Source of the DNA: G965220825 sp965220825
GTDB taxonomy: Bacteria; Pseudomonadota; Alphaproteobacteria; UBA828
Reading direction: 5' to 3'
DNA: 64,000 bases
NCBI GenBank assembly: GCA_965220825.1
Contig: OZ244839.1
Location: 2,294,001 to 2,358,000, forward strand
Positions 9,761 to 19,198 of the stretch are shown in pieces; the first letter of the stretch is position 1; every line of letters begins with the position of its first letter. The position numbers and the translations under genes were made by a program. The notes under the pieces were generated by a model. That model saw nothing but the letters and a program-made list of their open reading frames with translations. It searched no databases and was not told where the DNA came from.

Positions 9761-10693
9761 CTATTCGGGTTGCCATGGTTTGCAACCCTTATTTTCCCGC
9801 CCGCTTATTGCGGGACATTTTCCCGCCCGCTTGTTGCGGGGCGCATCGGCCGCGGCCGAGAAAAGGACACAGCGCTCTCGGCCCGCGAGATCGCGGGCTC
9901 GCCCGGTCTCGGTCAGGCCCGACGCGCCGAACAGCGCGGAGACCGCATCTCCCATCCCCGCGCCTATTTCCACCGCCGCAAAGCCTGTGGGCGCGAGAAG
10001 GCGGGCGATCTCCGGTGCGAGCCGGCGGTAGCAGGCAAGCCCGTCCGCGCCGCCGCTGAGTGCGGATCGCGGCTCGTGGCGGGCAATCTCCGGTGCGAGC
10101 TGCGCAATTTCGCCATCCGCCACATAGGGCGGGTTGCACAGGATCGCGTGGAAACGCCCGGCCATCGGCGCGCCCCAGTCGGCGACGACGAAGGCCGACC
10201 GGTCGCCCACGCCATGGGCACGCGCATTGCGTCGGGCGAGGGCGACGGCGCCGGCGCTCGCATCCGCGCCCACGCCCCAGGCGCCGGGAAGCTCCCGCAG
10301 CAGCGCGACGAGGAGGCAGCCGGAGCCCGTACCGAGATCCAGAAGGCGTGCGCGAAGGGGCAGTGCGCTTGCACGCGCGAGCGCCGCCTCGACCAGGGTC
10401 TCCGTTTCAGGCCGCGGGATGAGAGCCCTGGGGTCCGTCGCCATATCCAGCGTCCAGAAGGCGCGCCTTCCTGCGATATAGGCAAAGGGCTCGCGCCTCG
10501 CGCGCCGGCGCACGCAGGCCTCCAGCCGATGCGCCTCGTCGGGCGCGAGCGGCGCGGCAGGCTCCAGGAAGAGCGCCTCCGCCGACAGCCCCAGCGCGTA
10601 AGCCCCGAGCAGGCGGGATTCCCGCGCCGGCGAAGGCACGCCGGCCGCTGCGAGCCGCTGCGCCGCCTCGCGGAGCGCATCGGCCCGCGTCAT
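9761..10693 (-). CDS. prmC: Peptide chain release factor N5-glutamine methyltransferase
   Basis: Methylates the Gln of the GGQ motif in release factors 1 and 2 using S-adenosylmethionine. The ATG at 10693 overlaps the prfA stop (ATGA), giving 310 residues. An N-terminal helical domain is followed by the SAM-binding fold ([16 protein letters not shown]) and the catalytic CNPPY motif. The enzyme normally ends near the GRERCVLF block. Here about 32 further residues follow, encoded by hairpin-rich repeat DNA (9761-9850), so the tail looks like a repeat insertion that moved the stop codon. The frame is open upstream to 11542, but that part is a shadow of prfA. Confidence 0.94.
   Translation of the reverse strand: MTRADALREAAQRLAAAGVPSPARESRLLGAYALGLSAEALFLEPAAPLAPDEAHRLEACVRRRARREPFAYIAGRRAFWTLDMATDPRALIPRPETETLVEAALARASALPLRARLLDLGTGSGCLLVALLRELPGAWGVGADASAGAVALARRNARAHGVGDRSAFVVADWGAPMAGRFHAILCNPPYVADGEIAQLAPEIARHEPRSALSGGADGLACYRRLAPEIARLLAPTGFAAVEIGAGMGDAVSALFGASGLTETGRARDLAGRERCVLFSAAADAPRNKRAGKCPAISGRENKGCKPWQPE
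9791..9840. repeat. Two tandem 24-bp hairpin units inside the 3' end of prmC
   Basis: The unit ATTTTCCCGCCCGCTTRTTG followed by CGGG occurs at 9791-9814 and 9817-9840, differing at one base. Each contains a CCCGC/GCGGG dyad. Immediately beside it, 9766-9788 is another dyad (GGGTTGC, eight bases, GCAACCC). All three lie within the unusual extra C-terminal codons of prmC. They could be REP-like or terminator-related hairpins. Confidence 0.6.
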
Positions 10694-11799
10694 CGCGGCG
10701 GCCCCTCCGCCAGATTCGCCTCGGCAAGGCGCTCGGTCCGGTCCGCGGCGATCAGCCGGTCGATGATTTCGTCCAGCGCCTCGCCGTTCAGCACCTTGTC
10801 GAGCTTGTGCATCGTGAAGCCGATACGGTGGTCGCTCACCCGCCCCTGGGGGAAGTTGTAGGTGCGGATACGCTGGGAGCGGTCGCCCGAGCCTACCTGC
10901 CCGCGGCGTTCCGCCGCGCGCTCCTCCTCCCGCAGCCGGCGCTCCCGGTCGTAGAGCCGTGCGCGCAGCACCGTCATGGCCTTGGCCTTGTTCTTGTGCT
11001 GGGACTTCTCGTCCTGCTGGGTTACCACGACGCCGGTGGGCAAGTGGGTGATGCGCACCGCGCTGTCGGTGGTGTTGACACTCTGCCCGCCGGGGCCGCT
11101 GGCGCGGTAGACGTCGATGCGCAGGTCCTTTTCGTCGATGGCTATGTCCGGCTCCTCCGCCTCGGGAAGAACGGCGACCGTCGCGGCCGAGGTGTGGATG
11201 CGCCCGCCGGCCTCGGTTTCCGGAACGCGCTGCACCCGGTGTACGCCGGATTCGAACTTGAGCCGCGCATAGACGCCGCGCCCGCCGATGGAGGCGACGG
11301 CCTCCTTGACCCCGCCGAGGCCCGTCTCGGAGGTGGAGAGGAATTCGAACTTCCAACGCCGCGCCTCCGCATAGCGCTGATACATGCGAAGGATGTCGGC
11401 GGCGAAGAGCGCCGCCTCCTCGCCGCCCGTGCCGGCGCGGACCTCCAGTATGGCGTTCCGCTCGTCGGCCGCGTCCCGAGGCAGGAGGAGCGCCTTGAGG
11501 GCGTTCTCGCGCTCGGGCAGTGTCGCGGCGAGCGTCGCGCACTCCCGTTCGGCGAGGATGCGAAGCTCACCCTCGCTCTCGGCATCGCTTGCCAGCGTCT
11601 GCAACTCCTCCATTTCGCGGCGGGTGCTCTCCAGCGCGACGAAGGCCTCCACGATGGGAGAGAGTTCGGAATATTCCCGCGCGAGCTTCACGCGCTCTTC
11701 GGCCGTCAGCGGCCGGTCGGAGGCGAGCGCCTGCCCGATCGCCTCGTGCCGTTCGCACATCCGGGCGAGCCGCTCATCCAAGGCCGCGGCTGCGCTCAC
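10690..11799 (-). CDS. prfA: Peptide chain release factor 1
   Basis: Recognises UAA and UAG and triggers peptide release. At 369 residues it is close to family length. The universal GGQ motif lies in [20 protein letters not shown], and upstream are [20 protein letters not shown] and the N-terminal helical domain. Its start overlaps the hisS stop by 4 bp and its stop overlaps the prmC start by 4 bp, so hisS-prfA-prmC is tightly coupled. The modifying enzyme PrmC directly follows its substrate gene. Confidence 0.97.
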   Translation of the reverse strand: MSAAAALDERLARMCERHEAIGQALASDRPLTAEERVKLAREYSELSPIVEAFVALESTRREMEELQTLASDAESEGELRILAERECATLAATLPERENALKALLLPRDAADERNAILEVRAGTGGEEAALFAADILRMYQRYAEARRWKFEFLSTSETGLGGVKEAVASIGGRGVYARLKFESGVHRVQRVPETEAGGRIHTSAATVAVLPEAEEPDIAIDEKDLRIDVYRASGPGGQSVNTTDSAVRITHLPTGVVVTQQDEKSQHKNKAKAMTVLRARLYDRERRLREEERAAERRGQVGSGDRSQRIRTYNFPQGRVSDHRIGFTMHKLDKVLNGEALDEIIDRLIAADRTERLAEANLAEGPPR

Positions 11800-13070
11800 G
11801 GGCCGTCTCCATGACGGCGGAGCGCGGCATCGAGCCCGTCGAGGGGCGCCTCCGTCTGCTCGCCGCTCGTGAGGTCCCGCACCGTGGCGACGCCCCGGTC
11901 GAGCTCATCGTCGCCGAGGATTACCGCGGCCGAGGCATGCGCCTGGTCCGCCCGCTTGAGGCGCTTCGAGAGGCTCCCCCGATAGGTGAGTTCCACCGAA
12001 TGGCCCGCGCGCCGAAGCGCATCCGCGATACCGAGCGCCGCGGCCTCCGCACGGGCGCCGAGGGGGACGAGTGCAATCGGGCGGGGAGACTCGGGCGCCG
12101 TGTCCAGAAGAAGCCCCAGGCGTTCGATTCCGCCGGCCCAGCCGACGCCCGGCGTCGGCGCCCCGCCCATGGTTTCGATCAGGCCGTCATAGCGGCCGCC
12201 GGCAAGGACCGCGCCCTGGGCGCCCAGCGCGTCCGTGGTGAACTCGAACGCCGTGTGGCAGTAATAGTCGAGCCCGCGCACGAGCCGCGGGTTGCGGATG
12301 AAGGCGATGCCCAGCCCCTCCAGGCCCGCGCAGACCGCCTCGAAGAAAGCGCCGGCATCGGCGCTGAGATAGGCGTCGATCCGCGGCGCGTCGGCCATGA
12401 GCGCGCGATCGCCCGAGTCCTTGGAGTCGAGGACCCGCAGCGGGTTGCGCGCCAGGCGGACACGGCTTTCCGCCGAAAGCGCGTCCTCGTTGGCGCGCAG
12501 ATAGGCGACCAGCGCTTCGCGGTAGGCATGGCGGCTGGCCTCGTCCGCGAGCGTGTTGATCTCGAGCACCGTCTTGCCGAGCAGTCCGAGCTCGTCGAGC
12601 AGGTGGGCTCCGAGCGCGATGGTTTCGATGTCGGCGAGCGGTTCGGCGACGCCGATCAGTTCCACGCCGATCTGGTGGAACTGGCGGAGCCGGCCCTTCT
12701 GCGGCCGTTCGTAGCGGAACATCGGTCCGGCATAGAAACATTTGACCGGAAGGCGCGGGCCGAAAGAGCCCGCGATCAACGCGCGCGCGACGCCCGCCGT
12801 GTTCTCCGGCCGGAGCGTGACCTCCGCACCGCCGCGATCCTGGAAGGTATACATCTCCTTCGTCACCACGTCGGATGTGCCGCCGAGCGTGCGCCGAAAC
12901 ACCTCGGTAAACTCGAAGACGGGCGTGGCGACTTCGGCAAAACCGTAGCGCTCGGCGAGGGCCCTTGCACAGTCGACCACGCGGCGGTGGCGGCGCATCG
13001 CCTCGCCGGCAAGGACATGGGTTCCGCGGACTGGTTGCAGTTTGGGCACGAACAGATCCTCGAACGTCAC
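11796..13070 (-). CDS. hisS: Histidine-tRNA ligase
   Basis: Class II aminoacyl-tRNA synthetase charging tRNA-His. Visible are the N-terminal [14 protein letters not shown], motif 2 in [20 protein letters not shown], the histidine-binding [15 protein letters not shown], the glycine-rich AGGRYDGL and motif 3 [13 protein letters not shown]-terminal anticodon-binding domain follows (IALVPLG to the end). With 424 residues and an anticodon domain it is HisS rather than the shorter regulatory paralogue HisZ. In related genomes ispG commonly lies between hisS and the RodZ-like gene; here 102 bp of non-coding DNA is found instead. Confidence 0.96.
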   Translation of the reverse strand: MTFEDLFVPKLQPVRGTHVLAGEAMRRHRRVVDCARALAERYGFAEVATPVFEFTEVFRRTLGGTSDVVTKEMYTFQDRGGAEVTLRPENTAGVARALIAGSFGPRLPVKCFYAGPMFRYERPQKGRLRQFHQIGVELIGVAEPLADIETIALGAHLLDELGLLGKTVLEINTLADEASRHAYREALVAYLRANEDALSAESRVRLARNPLRVLDSKDSGDRALMADAPRIDAYLSADAGAFFEAVCAGLEGLGIAFIRNPRLVRGLDYYCHTAFEFTTDALGAQGAVLAGGRYDGLIETMGGAPTPGVGWAGGIERLGLLLDTAPESPRPIALVPLGARAEAAALGIADALRRAGHSVELTYRGSLSKRLKRADQAHASAAVILGDDELDRGVATVRDLTSGEQTEAPLDGLDAALRRHGDGP

Positions 13071-13172
13071 CGCCCCTCGGGGCGGACTTCAAGGTTTAGC
13101 CGATAGCGCCGCTGGCGGCGAGACGGTCCGTGGAACCGTCGACGCGGCGCGGCGTCGGCCGCGGGAAACGCG

Positions 13173-14687
13173 CTAGCTCTCGGCCAGCAGACGGGCTGTC
13201 AGGAGATTCGGGTCGAGCGGAATGTTCCGCAGAACAACGCCGACGGGACCGAGCGGTGGCAGGACCTTGCCGTCGACACGCACCTCGAGAGCACCCGCAT
13301 TGCCCGTCACCATGACAAGGCCCGGACGGTCGGGCACCCGGTAGATGTCACCCGGACGCAGGATGCGGGTCAACAGAAGTTCGTCGTCGGGCCCCTGCAC
13401 CTGGACCCAGCTGTCGGCATAGGCCGCGATGACCACCCGGGCGGAGACGTTGCTGCGCCCGTAGACCTGCGGCACATGGGCTTCGGCCTCGACCGCTGCG
13501 GGGGGCGCCGCGCCTGCATCGGCCGGGGCCGCTGCCTGCGGTTGCGCCTCGGGCGCGGCCGCGCTCTCCGTGGACGAAGGCGATGCCGGAACGCCGCTCT
13601 CGGGCAGCGTTTCGTAATCCAGCGCCGCTTCGATCGCGAGGTCCTGGGTGAAGGCTGCGACCTCGGGGGCCTCGATCTCGGAGGCCGCCGGCGGGGTAGC
13701 GGCTTCGTTGCCGCCGACGGCTGCATCGGGCGCTCCGGCGGCAAGCGCGGCCTCCGCGCCATCGGCAGGGGCTGCGACCGCAGCGGCGGCCGCACCGCTT
13801 TCGTCCCTGGCCGCCATATCGACGGTGGAAAGGGCCTCCGCCGGCTCAGGGGCCGCCGTCTCGACTGCCGCTTCGCGCGTTGCAGGCGGCGATGCGGACG
13901 CGACCGTTGATTCTGCTTCCGGCGCAACGAGTTCCTCCGGCGCAACGGCTGCCTCGTCCTCCGGCGGGACCGTTGCTTCCGGCGCAGAGATCGCCTCTGG
14001 CACCTCCGCAACCACTGTTTCCTCCGGTGCAACTGCAACGACTGCCTCCGGCGCGACGGTTGCCGCCGGTGCAACTGGAGCGACTGCCTCCGGCGCAACC
14101 GTTGCAGCCGGAGAGACGGTTGCCGCCGGTGTCGCGGTTTCGCCGGAGGCCGTTTCCTCGCCGCGTCCCACGGTCTCCGAGAAGCGGTCCGAAACGTCGG
14201 CGACCAGATCGGTCGCGACCCGCCCGTCGCTCTCGTAGTACTGCCAGCCGCCATAGGCGAGGCCGGCAAGAATAAGGGCTAACAGAACCAGCCAGGCCCG
14301 GGGCCTCCGGCCCTCTTTGCCGGGCGTTGGGAAGGAGAGATCGGCGCCGCCCGCTTCATGGTCCATCTCGCGTTTGAAGGCGTCCACCGTCTCCTGAATG
14401 TCGAGTTTGAGAAGGCCCGCATAGCTCCGCACGAAGCCCACCGCATAGGTCGCGCCCGGGAGCGCATCGAAGCGGCCCTCTTCCAACGCCGCCAAGTGGG
14501 ACTCTTGAATGCGCAGCGTCTGGGCGGCATCGCGCAACTCGTAGCCGGCGCGGAGCCGCGCATCGTGCAGCGTACGGCACACATCGGGTACGGACCGGCG
14601 GTCGCCTTCCTCGACATCCGTCAATATCGGCTGCCCGGACCGAGCCGGCTCCACCGGCGCCCGCCGAAGGTCTCTCATCGCTCGCAT
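13173..14687 (-). CDS. rodZ: RodZ-like helix-turn-helix membrane protein with DUF4115 domain
   Basis: Probable cell-shape/cytoskeleton anchor. Residues ~34-105 form a Cro/CI-type HTH as in RodZ (LHDARLRAGYELRDAAQTLR, then LAALEEGRFDALPG and YAVGFVRSYAGLL). A single membrane segment lies at ~131-149. A very long Ala/Pro/Glu/Val-rich periplasmic linker (~155-410) contains repeated TVAPEA-type units. A C-terminal DUF4115 domain (~415-495, SWVQVQGPDDELLLTRILRPG) follows. In E. coli RodZ binds MreB through the HTH. The start is uncertain: the ATG at 14678 is an alternative and neither has a clear ribosome-binding site. The linker DNA (13900-14130) is internally repetitive. Confidence 0.85.
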   Translation of the reverse strand: MRAMRDLRRAPVEPARSGQPILTDVEEGDRRSVPDVCRTLHDARLRAGYELRDAAQTLRIQESHLAALEEGRFDALPGATYAVGFVRSYAGLLKLDIQETVDAFKREMDHEAGGADLSFPTPGKEGRRPRAWLVLLALILAGLAYGGWQYYESDGRVATDLVADVSDRFSETVGRGEETASGETATPAATVSPAATVAPEAVAPVAPAATVAPEAVVAVAPEETVVAEVPEAISAPEATVPPEDEAAVAPEELVAPEAESTVASASPPATREAAVETAAPEPAEALSTVDMAARDESGAAAAAVAAPADGAEAALAAGAPDAAVGGNEAATPPAASEIEAPEVAAFTQDLAIEAALDYETLPESGVPASPSSTESAAAPEAQPQAAAPADAGAAPPAAVEAEAHVPQVYGRSNVSARVVIAAYADSWVQVQGPDDELLLTRILRPGDIYRVPDRPGLVMVTGNAGALEVRVDGKVLPPLGPVGVVLRNIPLDPNLLTARLLAES

Positions 14688-14948
14688 CCCGCGGCCCGCA
14701 CGCGACTTGCGGCTCCACGCCCGACAGCTTGAACTCCGTCTACCCGGCGTCCCAGATTAAGCAATGCGCGAGCCGTTTCCCTTGGTGAAGTCTGTCTAAG
14801 TTCAAAATTTACACCGCGTTATTCTCTTGCGCAAACAGGATGTACCGTTACGGCCGCATTTTTGTGCGGACGGACGTTGCGCCGCCGGGCCAATACCCCG
14901 TCCTTCGTGATACCGTCTCGGAATCGGCAGGTGAAACCGGAGGATCTG

Positions 14949-15728
14949 ATGGCGATTACTTTGCGCGGCAAGACGGCCATCGTGACCGGCGCGGGACGGG
15001 GCATCGGCAAGGGAATAGCGGCCGTCTTCGCCAGGGAGGGCGCCAGCGTGCTGGCGGTGAACCGGAGCGCGGCAGCGGGCGAGGCGGCGGTCGAGGCGAT
15101 CCGCGCCGATGGCGGCGAGGCGTCGTTCCTGCAAGGCGACGTGAGGGTCCGCGCCGATATGGAGCGGATGGCCGAGGTCTGCGCGGCGCGCTACGGCGGG
15201 ATCGACGTCTTGTGCCTCAACGCCGGCATCTATCCCACGGCGCCCATTGCCGAGATGCAGGACGAGACCTGGGACGAGACGGTCGACACCAATCTCAAGG
15301 GCGTCTTCTACGGCGTCCGCGCCTGCATTCCCCATATGAAGGCGCGGAAGAGGGGACGGATCATCGCGATTTCATCCATAACCGGCCCCAATGTGGGCTG
15401 GCCCGGACTCTCGCATTACATGGCGTCCAAGGGCGGCGTGAACGCATTCGTGATCGGCGCCGCGCTGGAGTTCGCCAAATACAACATCACGGTCAACGCC
15501 ATATCGCCGGGCACGATCATGAGCCAGGGCCTGGAAGAACTCGGCGGCGGAAGCCTGGACGAAATCCGATCCGTCATCCCGGTTGGCTATATCGGGGAGA
15601 GCGAGGATATCGCCTATGCCGCGGTCTATCTGGCGAGCGACGAGGCGCGTTACGTCACGGGCCAGGCGCTGGTGGTCGACGGCGGGCAGATCCTCCCCGA
15701 GAGCCCGGCGGCGCTCGCGGACGCGTAA
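14949..15728 (+). CDS. SDR family NAD(P)-dependent oxidoreductase
   Basis: Short-chain dehydrogenase/reductase of the FabG/glucose-dehydrogenase-like type. The frame is open from 14862, but the ATG at 14949 has GGAGG six bases upstream and gives the usual N terminus MAITLRGKTAIVTGAGRGIG. The cofactor motif TGAGRGIG is at 13-20, NAG at 91-93, and the catalytic Ser143, Tyr157, Lys161 (YMASK) are present. The length of 259 residues is typical. It is the first gene of the + strand run leading to an ABC importer and DMFase-like subunits, so it may oxidise a product of that pathway. The substrate cannot be read from sequence. Confidence 0.9.
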   Translation: MAITLRGKTAIVTGAGRGIGKGIAAVFAREGASVLAVNRSAAAGEAAVEAIRADGGEASFLQGDVRVRADMERMAEVCAARYGGIDVLCLNAGIYPTAPIAEMQDETWDETVDTNLKGVFYGVRACIPHMKARKRGRIIAISSITGPNVGWPGLSHYMASKGGVNAFVIGAALEFAKYNITVNAISPGTIMSQGLEELGGGSLDEIRSVIPVGYIGESEDIAYAAVYLASDEARYVTGQALVVDGGQILPESPAALADA

Positions 15729-15888
15729 GGAGGACGCCTGCGGAGTCCAGATGAAACAAGACCGCGATTGTGCTTAGATGGCCGCGCGACGCGAAGGGCC
15801 ACCGGTGCCTTCGGTGCATGGAGACGGAAACGGAGCGTAGCCGCGAAGGGCGCAGTGGCCCGGCGGCGCGGCAGATGGGAGATAGGGC

Positions 15889-17082
15889 ATGAACCAGGAC
15901 AAACTTCTCAAACGGATGTTGCGGAACGACCCCGTGCGCGGCGCCCGGGCCACCCGGCGCCAGGTGCTGCAGGGGCTGGGTGCCGGCGCGCTCGCGCTTG
16001 GCGCCGGAGGGGCGTTCGCCGGCCGGGCCGAGGCGGCGCGCAACCTCGCCATGCTGACATGGGACGGCTATGTGGACCCCCGCGTGCTCGACGGCTTTAC
16101 CGAGCAGCACGGTACGGGGATCGACTACGAACTCCACACCTCCGACCCGGATTCGGTCAACAAGCTCCGCGCCGGCGAGACCGCCATCTGGGACATCATC
16201 AATCTGAACAACCCCTGGGCGCGTGAAATGATGTGGCCCGAAGGGCTCATCGTCGAGCTCGACCGGGCACGGTTCGATCCTTATTTCGAAGCGATGCTCC
16301 CGATGTTCAAGCCACCCTACAAATGGGCCATGAGCCTCGACAACGAGCATCTCCTCGGCGTCTGCCAGCGGGTGGATACCTTCGACTTCGTGGTCAACAC
16401 CGACGTCATCTCGGCGGAAACGGCGAAGGACGAAGGGTGGAGCCTGTTCGACAATCCGGACATGGCCGGGCGCTACGGCATGCTTGCCTACGACAACTGG
16501 AACATCATGCATATCTGCATGATCGCGGGCCTCCATCCCTTCAAGGAAAAGACCGACGAGCAGGTCGCCGTTTTCGAGGAGACGGCGCGGCGCGTGATCA
16601 ACGGCGCGAAGATGATCTCCGACGATTTCGTCGCCATCAATCTCGGCGTGGTGAACGGCGAGATCGACATGTATTTCGGCGGCGGGACCTACTCCATCTC
16701 GGCGGCACGCCTCGACGGCCTCACCAACCTCTATCACGTGGTGCCGAAGAGCGGCCCGGCGGACGGCAAGGGCGGGATCAACTGGATCGAGCTCAGCTCG
16801 GTGGTGAACAACCCCGACCTGCACCCCATGGCCATGGACTGGATGGAGTACATCCTCCAGCCCGAGACCTCCTACTGGGTCGCCACCGCCGGCGGCTTCC
16901 TCCTGCCGGTGGGCCAGATGGCACAGCCGGAGCTGCTCGCCAAGTTCACCGCGGAAGAGCTCGATTCCTTCCAGTGGGACGAGTTCGACTATCGGATCGA
17001 GCATTCGGTCGAATATGACGTGGTGCCGGACTACAACCGGCTCTACGACATATATACGGCCGCACGCCGCGAAAAGGCGTAG
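15889..17082 (+). CDS. Tat-exported ABC transporter solute-binding protein (PotD/PotF-like)
   Basis: Periplasmic binding component of the importer encoded immediately downstream. The N terminus has a twin-arginine signal (TRRQVLQG, residues ~23-30) followed by an Ala/Gly-rich hydrophobic stretch ending FAGRAEAA. The mature part begins ARNLAMLTWDGYVDPRVLDG and follows the polyamine-binding-protein pattern (DSVNKLRAGETAIWDIINLN). Residues for polyamine carboxylate recognition cannot be assigned by eye. Because DMFase-like genes follow in the same direction, the ligand may be a small amide or amine instead of spermidine (inference). Confidence 0.88.
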   Translation: MNQDKLLKRMLRNDPVRGARATRRQVLQGLGAGALALGAGGAFAGRAEAARNLAMLTWDGYVDPRVLDGFTEQHGTGIDYELHTSDPDSVNKLRAGETAIWDIINLNNPWAREMMWPEGLIVELDRARFDPYFEAMLPMFKPPYKWAMSLDNEHLLGVCQRVDTFDFVVNTDVISAETAKDEGWSLFDNPDMAGRYGMLAYDNWNIMHICMIAGLHPFKEKTDEQVAVFEETARRVINGAKMISDDFVAINLGVVNGEIDMYFGGGTYSISAARLDGLTNLYHVVPKSGPADGKGGINWIELSSVVNNPDLHPMAMDWMEYILQPETSYWVATAGGFLLPVGQMAQPELLAKFTAEELDSFQWDEFDYRIEHSVEYDVVPDYNRLYDIYTAARREKA

Positions 17083-17100
17083 GCTCGGCTCACGGACGGA

Positions 17101-17134
17101 AGCGGGGCCGCGCGGGTTTTCGCGCGGCCCCGCT
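17101..17134 (+). terminator. Perfect 14-bp stem-loop between binding-protein and ATPase genes
   Basis: AGCGGGGCCGCGCG (17101-17114), a 6-nt loop and the exact reverse complement CGCGCGGCCCCGCT (17121-17134), starting 19 bp after the solute-binding-protein stop. There is no U-tract, so it is more likely an intra-operon RNA stabiliser or attenuator. Such hairpins commonly let the binding protein be made in excess over the membrane subunits. Confidence 0.7.
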
Positions 17135-17198
17135 CCAGCGCAGATAGAGACCCCCCGTGCGGGACGGCGCGGGCAGGGCGGGGATTCACGGAAACGCC

Positions 17199-18266
17199 AT
17201 GGCGAATGCGGCGCCAATCCTGCGCATGGTCGGCCTGACCAGGCAGTACGGCAAATTGCTCGCGGTCAACGACATTTCCCTCGAGATCGAGGAGGGCGAA
17301 TTCTTCACCATCGTCGGCCCGTCGGGCAGCGGCAAGACCACGCTCTTGCGCATGCTGGGCGGGCTGGAGAAGCCGACGGCGGGGGACATCTTCCTGCGCG
17401 ACCGGCTGGTCAACGGCGTGCCGGCGAACCGGCGGCCCACCTGCATGGTGTTCCAGTCCCTCGCGCTCTTCAACCACAAGACCGTGGGCCAGAACATCGA
17501 GTTCTCGCTCAAGATGCGGGGCGAAGCGAGGCGTGCGAGGCGCGAGCGCGGCCTTTCGCTGATGAAGGTGGTCCAGCTGCCCGAGGATTATTACGACAAG
17601 CCCGTCACCAAGTGCTCCGGCGGGGAGCGCCAGCGCGTGGCCCTCGCCCGGGCGCTCGCCTCCGACCCGGACATCCTGTTCTTCGACGAGCCGCTCTCCG
17701 CCATCGACTACCGGCTGCGCAAGCTGCTGGAGGTGGAGCTCAAGGACCTCCATCGCACCACCGGCAAGACCTTCGTCTACATCACCCACTCCCTCGAGGA
17801 GGCCATGGTGATGAGCGACCGGATCGGTATCATGCGGGAAGGCCGGCTCATCCAGATCGGCTCGCCCAACGAGATCTATCTCCGCCCCCGCAACAAGTTC
17901 GTCTCCGAGTTCATGGGCGAGGTGAACACGCTGCCGGTGCGCGCAGGCGCGGACGGCGGGCTCGACTGCCCGGCGTTCGGCGAGCGCTTCAGAAGCCCCG
18001 ACCGGCCCGATGGCTTCGACGCCGGCTATCTGGTGATCCGACCGGAATCGGTGCGCTTCCTCAAAGCGCCGGCGGACGCCGACAACCACCTTGAGGGGTC
18101 GCTCTTCAACGAATACGCGCTGGGCTCCCGGGTCCAGTACCATGTGAGCGTCGGCGACACGATGTTCGTCGTGGAGAAGCTCCGCGAGCACGCCTACAGG
18201 GGTGCGCTGGGCGACAGCGTGCTGATCGGCTGGGACGCCGGGGACAGCGTGCTCGTGACCGACTGA
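17199..18266 (+). CDS. ABC transporter ATP-binding protein (PotA-like)
   Basis: Energises the importer. The chosen ATG at 17199 gives MANAAPILRMVGLTRQYGK; an upstream in-frame GTG at 17157 would add 14 residues without family support. Motifs: Walker A GPSGSGKTT, Q-loop FQSLALF, signature CSGGERQRVALARAL (the usual LSGGQ is CSGGE here), Walker B ILFFDEPLSAID, and switch ITHSLEEAM. A C-terminal TOBE-like extension follows, as in PotA/MalK types. Its TGA overlaps the next permease start (TGATG). Length 355 residues. Confidence 0.92.
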   Translation: MANAAPILRMVGLTRQYGKLLAVNDISLEIEEGEFFTIVGPSGSGKTTLLRMLGGLEKPTAGDIFLRDRLVNGVPANRRPTCMVFQSLALFNHKTVGQNIEFSLKMRGEARRARRERGLSLMKVVQLPEDYYDKPVTKCSGGERQRVALARALASDPDILFFDEPLSAIDYRLRKLLEVELKDLHRTTGKTFVYITHSLEEAMVMSDRIGIMREGRLIQIGSPNEIYLRPRNKFVSEFMGEVNTLPVRAGADGGLDCPAFGERFRSPDRPDGFDAGYLVIRPESVRFLKAPADADNHLEGSLFNEYALGSRVQYHVSVGDTMFVVEKLREHAYRGALGDSVLIGWDAGDSVLVTD

Positions 18267-19171
18267 TGACCAAGCCGGGAAACGCCGCCGCCCTTTCGTC
18301 GCCCGGCGCGCTCACCCTCGTGCTCGGCTGGCTGCGCTCGCCCGGCACTCTCTCCGCGGTGCCGGTGCTGGTGTTCTTCGTCATCGGCTTCGTGGGGCCG
18401 CTGGTGATCGTGCTGGGTTTCAGCTTCATGCCGGAGCGCACCTTCTCGCTCGGCGGCGAGTTCACCACGGAGAACTATGGGCGCATCTTCTCCGAGAGCT
18501 ACTACATCTCCTTCATCTGGTCGTTCGCGCTCGCAGCACTCACCGTCGCGTGCAATCTGCTTATCGGCTATCCCATCGCCTACGGCCTCAGCAAGCTGTT
18601 CGGACGCTGGGCCGCGCCCGTCACCCTGATCCTGGTGATCCCGCTCTTCGTCTCGGAGAACGTGCGGCTCTTCGGCTGGTATATCTTCCTGCTGAAGGGC
18701 GGCGGGATTCTCGCGGGCGGTCTCAAGACGTTCGGCTTCGATGTGGGCTCCATGCTCTACATGCCGGGCACCATCCTGATGGGGATGATCTACGTCTATC
18801 TGCCGTTCACCCTCTTCCCCATCGTGCTCGGGCTCTCCATGGTGCCGCGGGACCAGGTGGACGCTGCGCGCGATCTCGGCGCGGGACGCTTCCAGATTTT
18901 CCGCGAGATCGAGCTTCCCATCGCCATGCCGGGCATCCTCATCGGCGCGCTGCTTACATTCGTGCTCGCGGTCGGCGCCATCTCCGAGGCGAAGCTGCTT
19001 GGCGGCCAGAACACACCGGTCATCGCGCAGGACATCCAGCACGAGTTCACCTACGCCCAGAACTGGCCGCTGGGCTCCGCGATCTCCGTCCTGACCATCG
19101 CGGTCACGGGCATATTGGTGGTTCTGGTGATGCGCAGGCTCGATCTCGACCGGCTGCTGGGCCGTCGCTGA
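18266..19171 (+). CDS. ABC transporter permease (PotB-like)
   Basis: Inner-membrane channel subunit of the same importer. The 301-residue protein has about six hydrophobic segments and the cytoplasmic EAA loop (DAARDLGAGRFQIFREIELP, then IAMPG) that docks on the ATPase. It overlaps the ATPase stop by one base. A second permease follows 27 bp later, so the transporter is a heterodimeric-permease polyamine/opine/iron-type system. Confidence 0.92.
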   Translation: MTKPGNAAALSSPGALTLVLGWLRSPGTLSAVPVLVFFVIGFVGPLVIVLGFSFMPERTFSLGGEFTTENYGRIFSESYYISFIWSFALAALTVACNLLIGYPIAYGLSKLFGRWAAPVTLILVIPLFVSENVRLFGWYIFLLKGGGILAGGLKTFGFDVGSMLYMPGTILMGMIYVYLPFTLFPIVLGLSMVPRDQVDAARDLGAGRFQIFREIELPIAMPGILIGALLTFVLAVGAISEAKLLGGQNTPVIAQDIQHEFTYAQNWPLGSAISVLTIAVTGILVVLVMRRLDLDRLLGRR

Positions 19172-19198
19172 GACCGGCGGCGGAAATCGGGCGCGAAG

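Noticed and set aside
10694..11542. Upstream extension of the prmC frame
   Set aside because: It overlaps all of prfA's second half; the ATGA overlap start at 10693 matches the family N terminus.
13880..14280. Tandem repeats considered as a CRISPR array
   Set aside because: Units are short, imperfect and in frame within the rodZ linker; no spacers and no cas genes.
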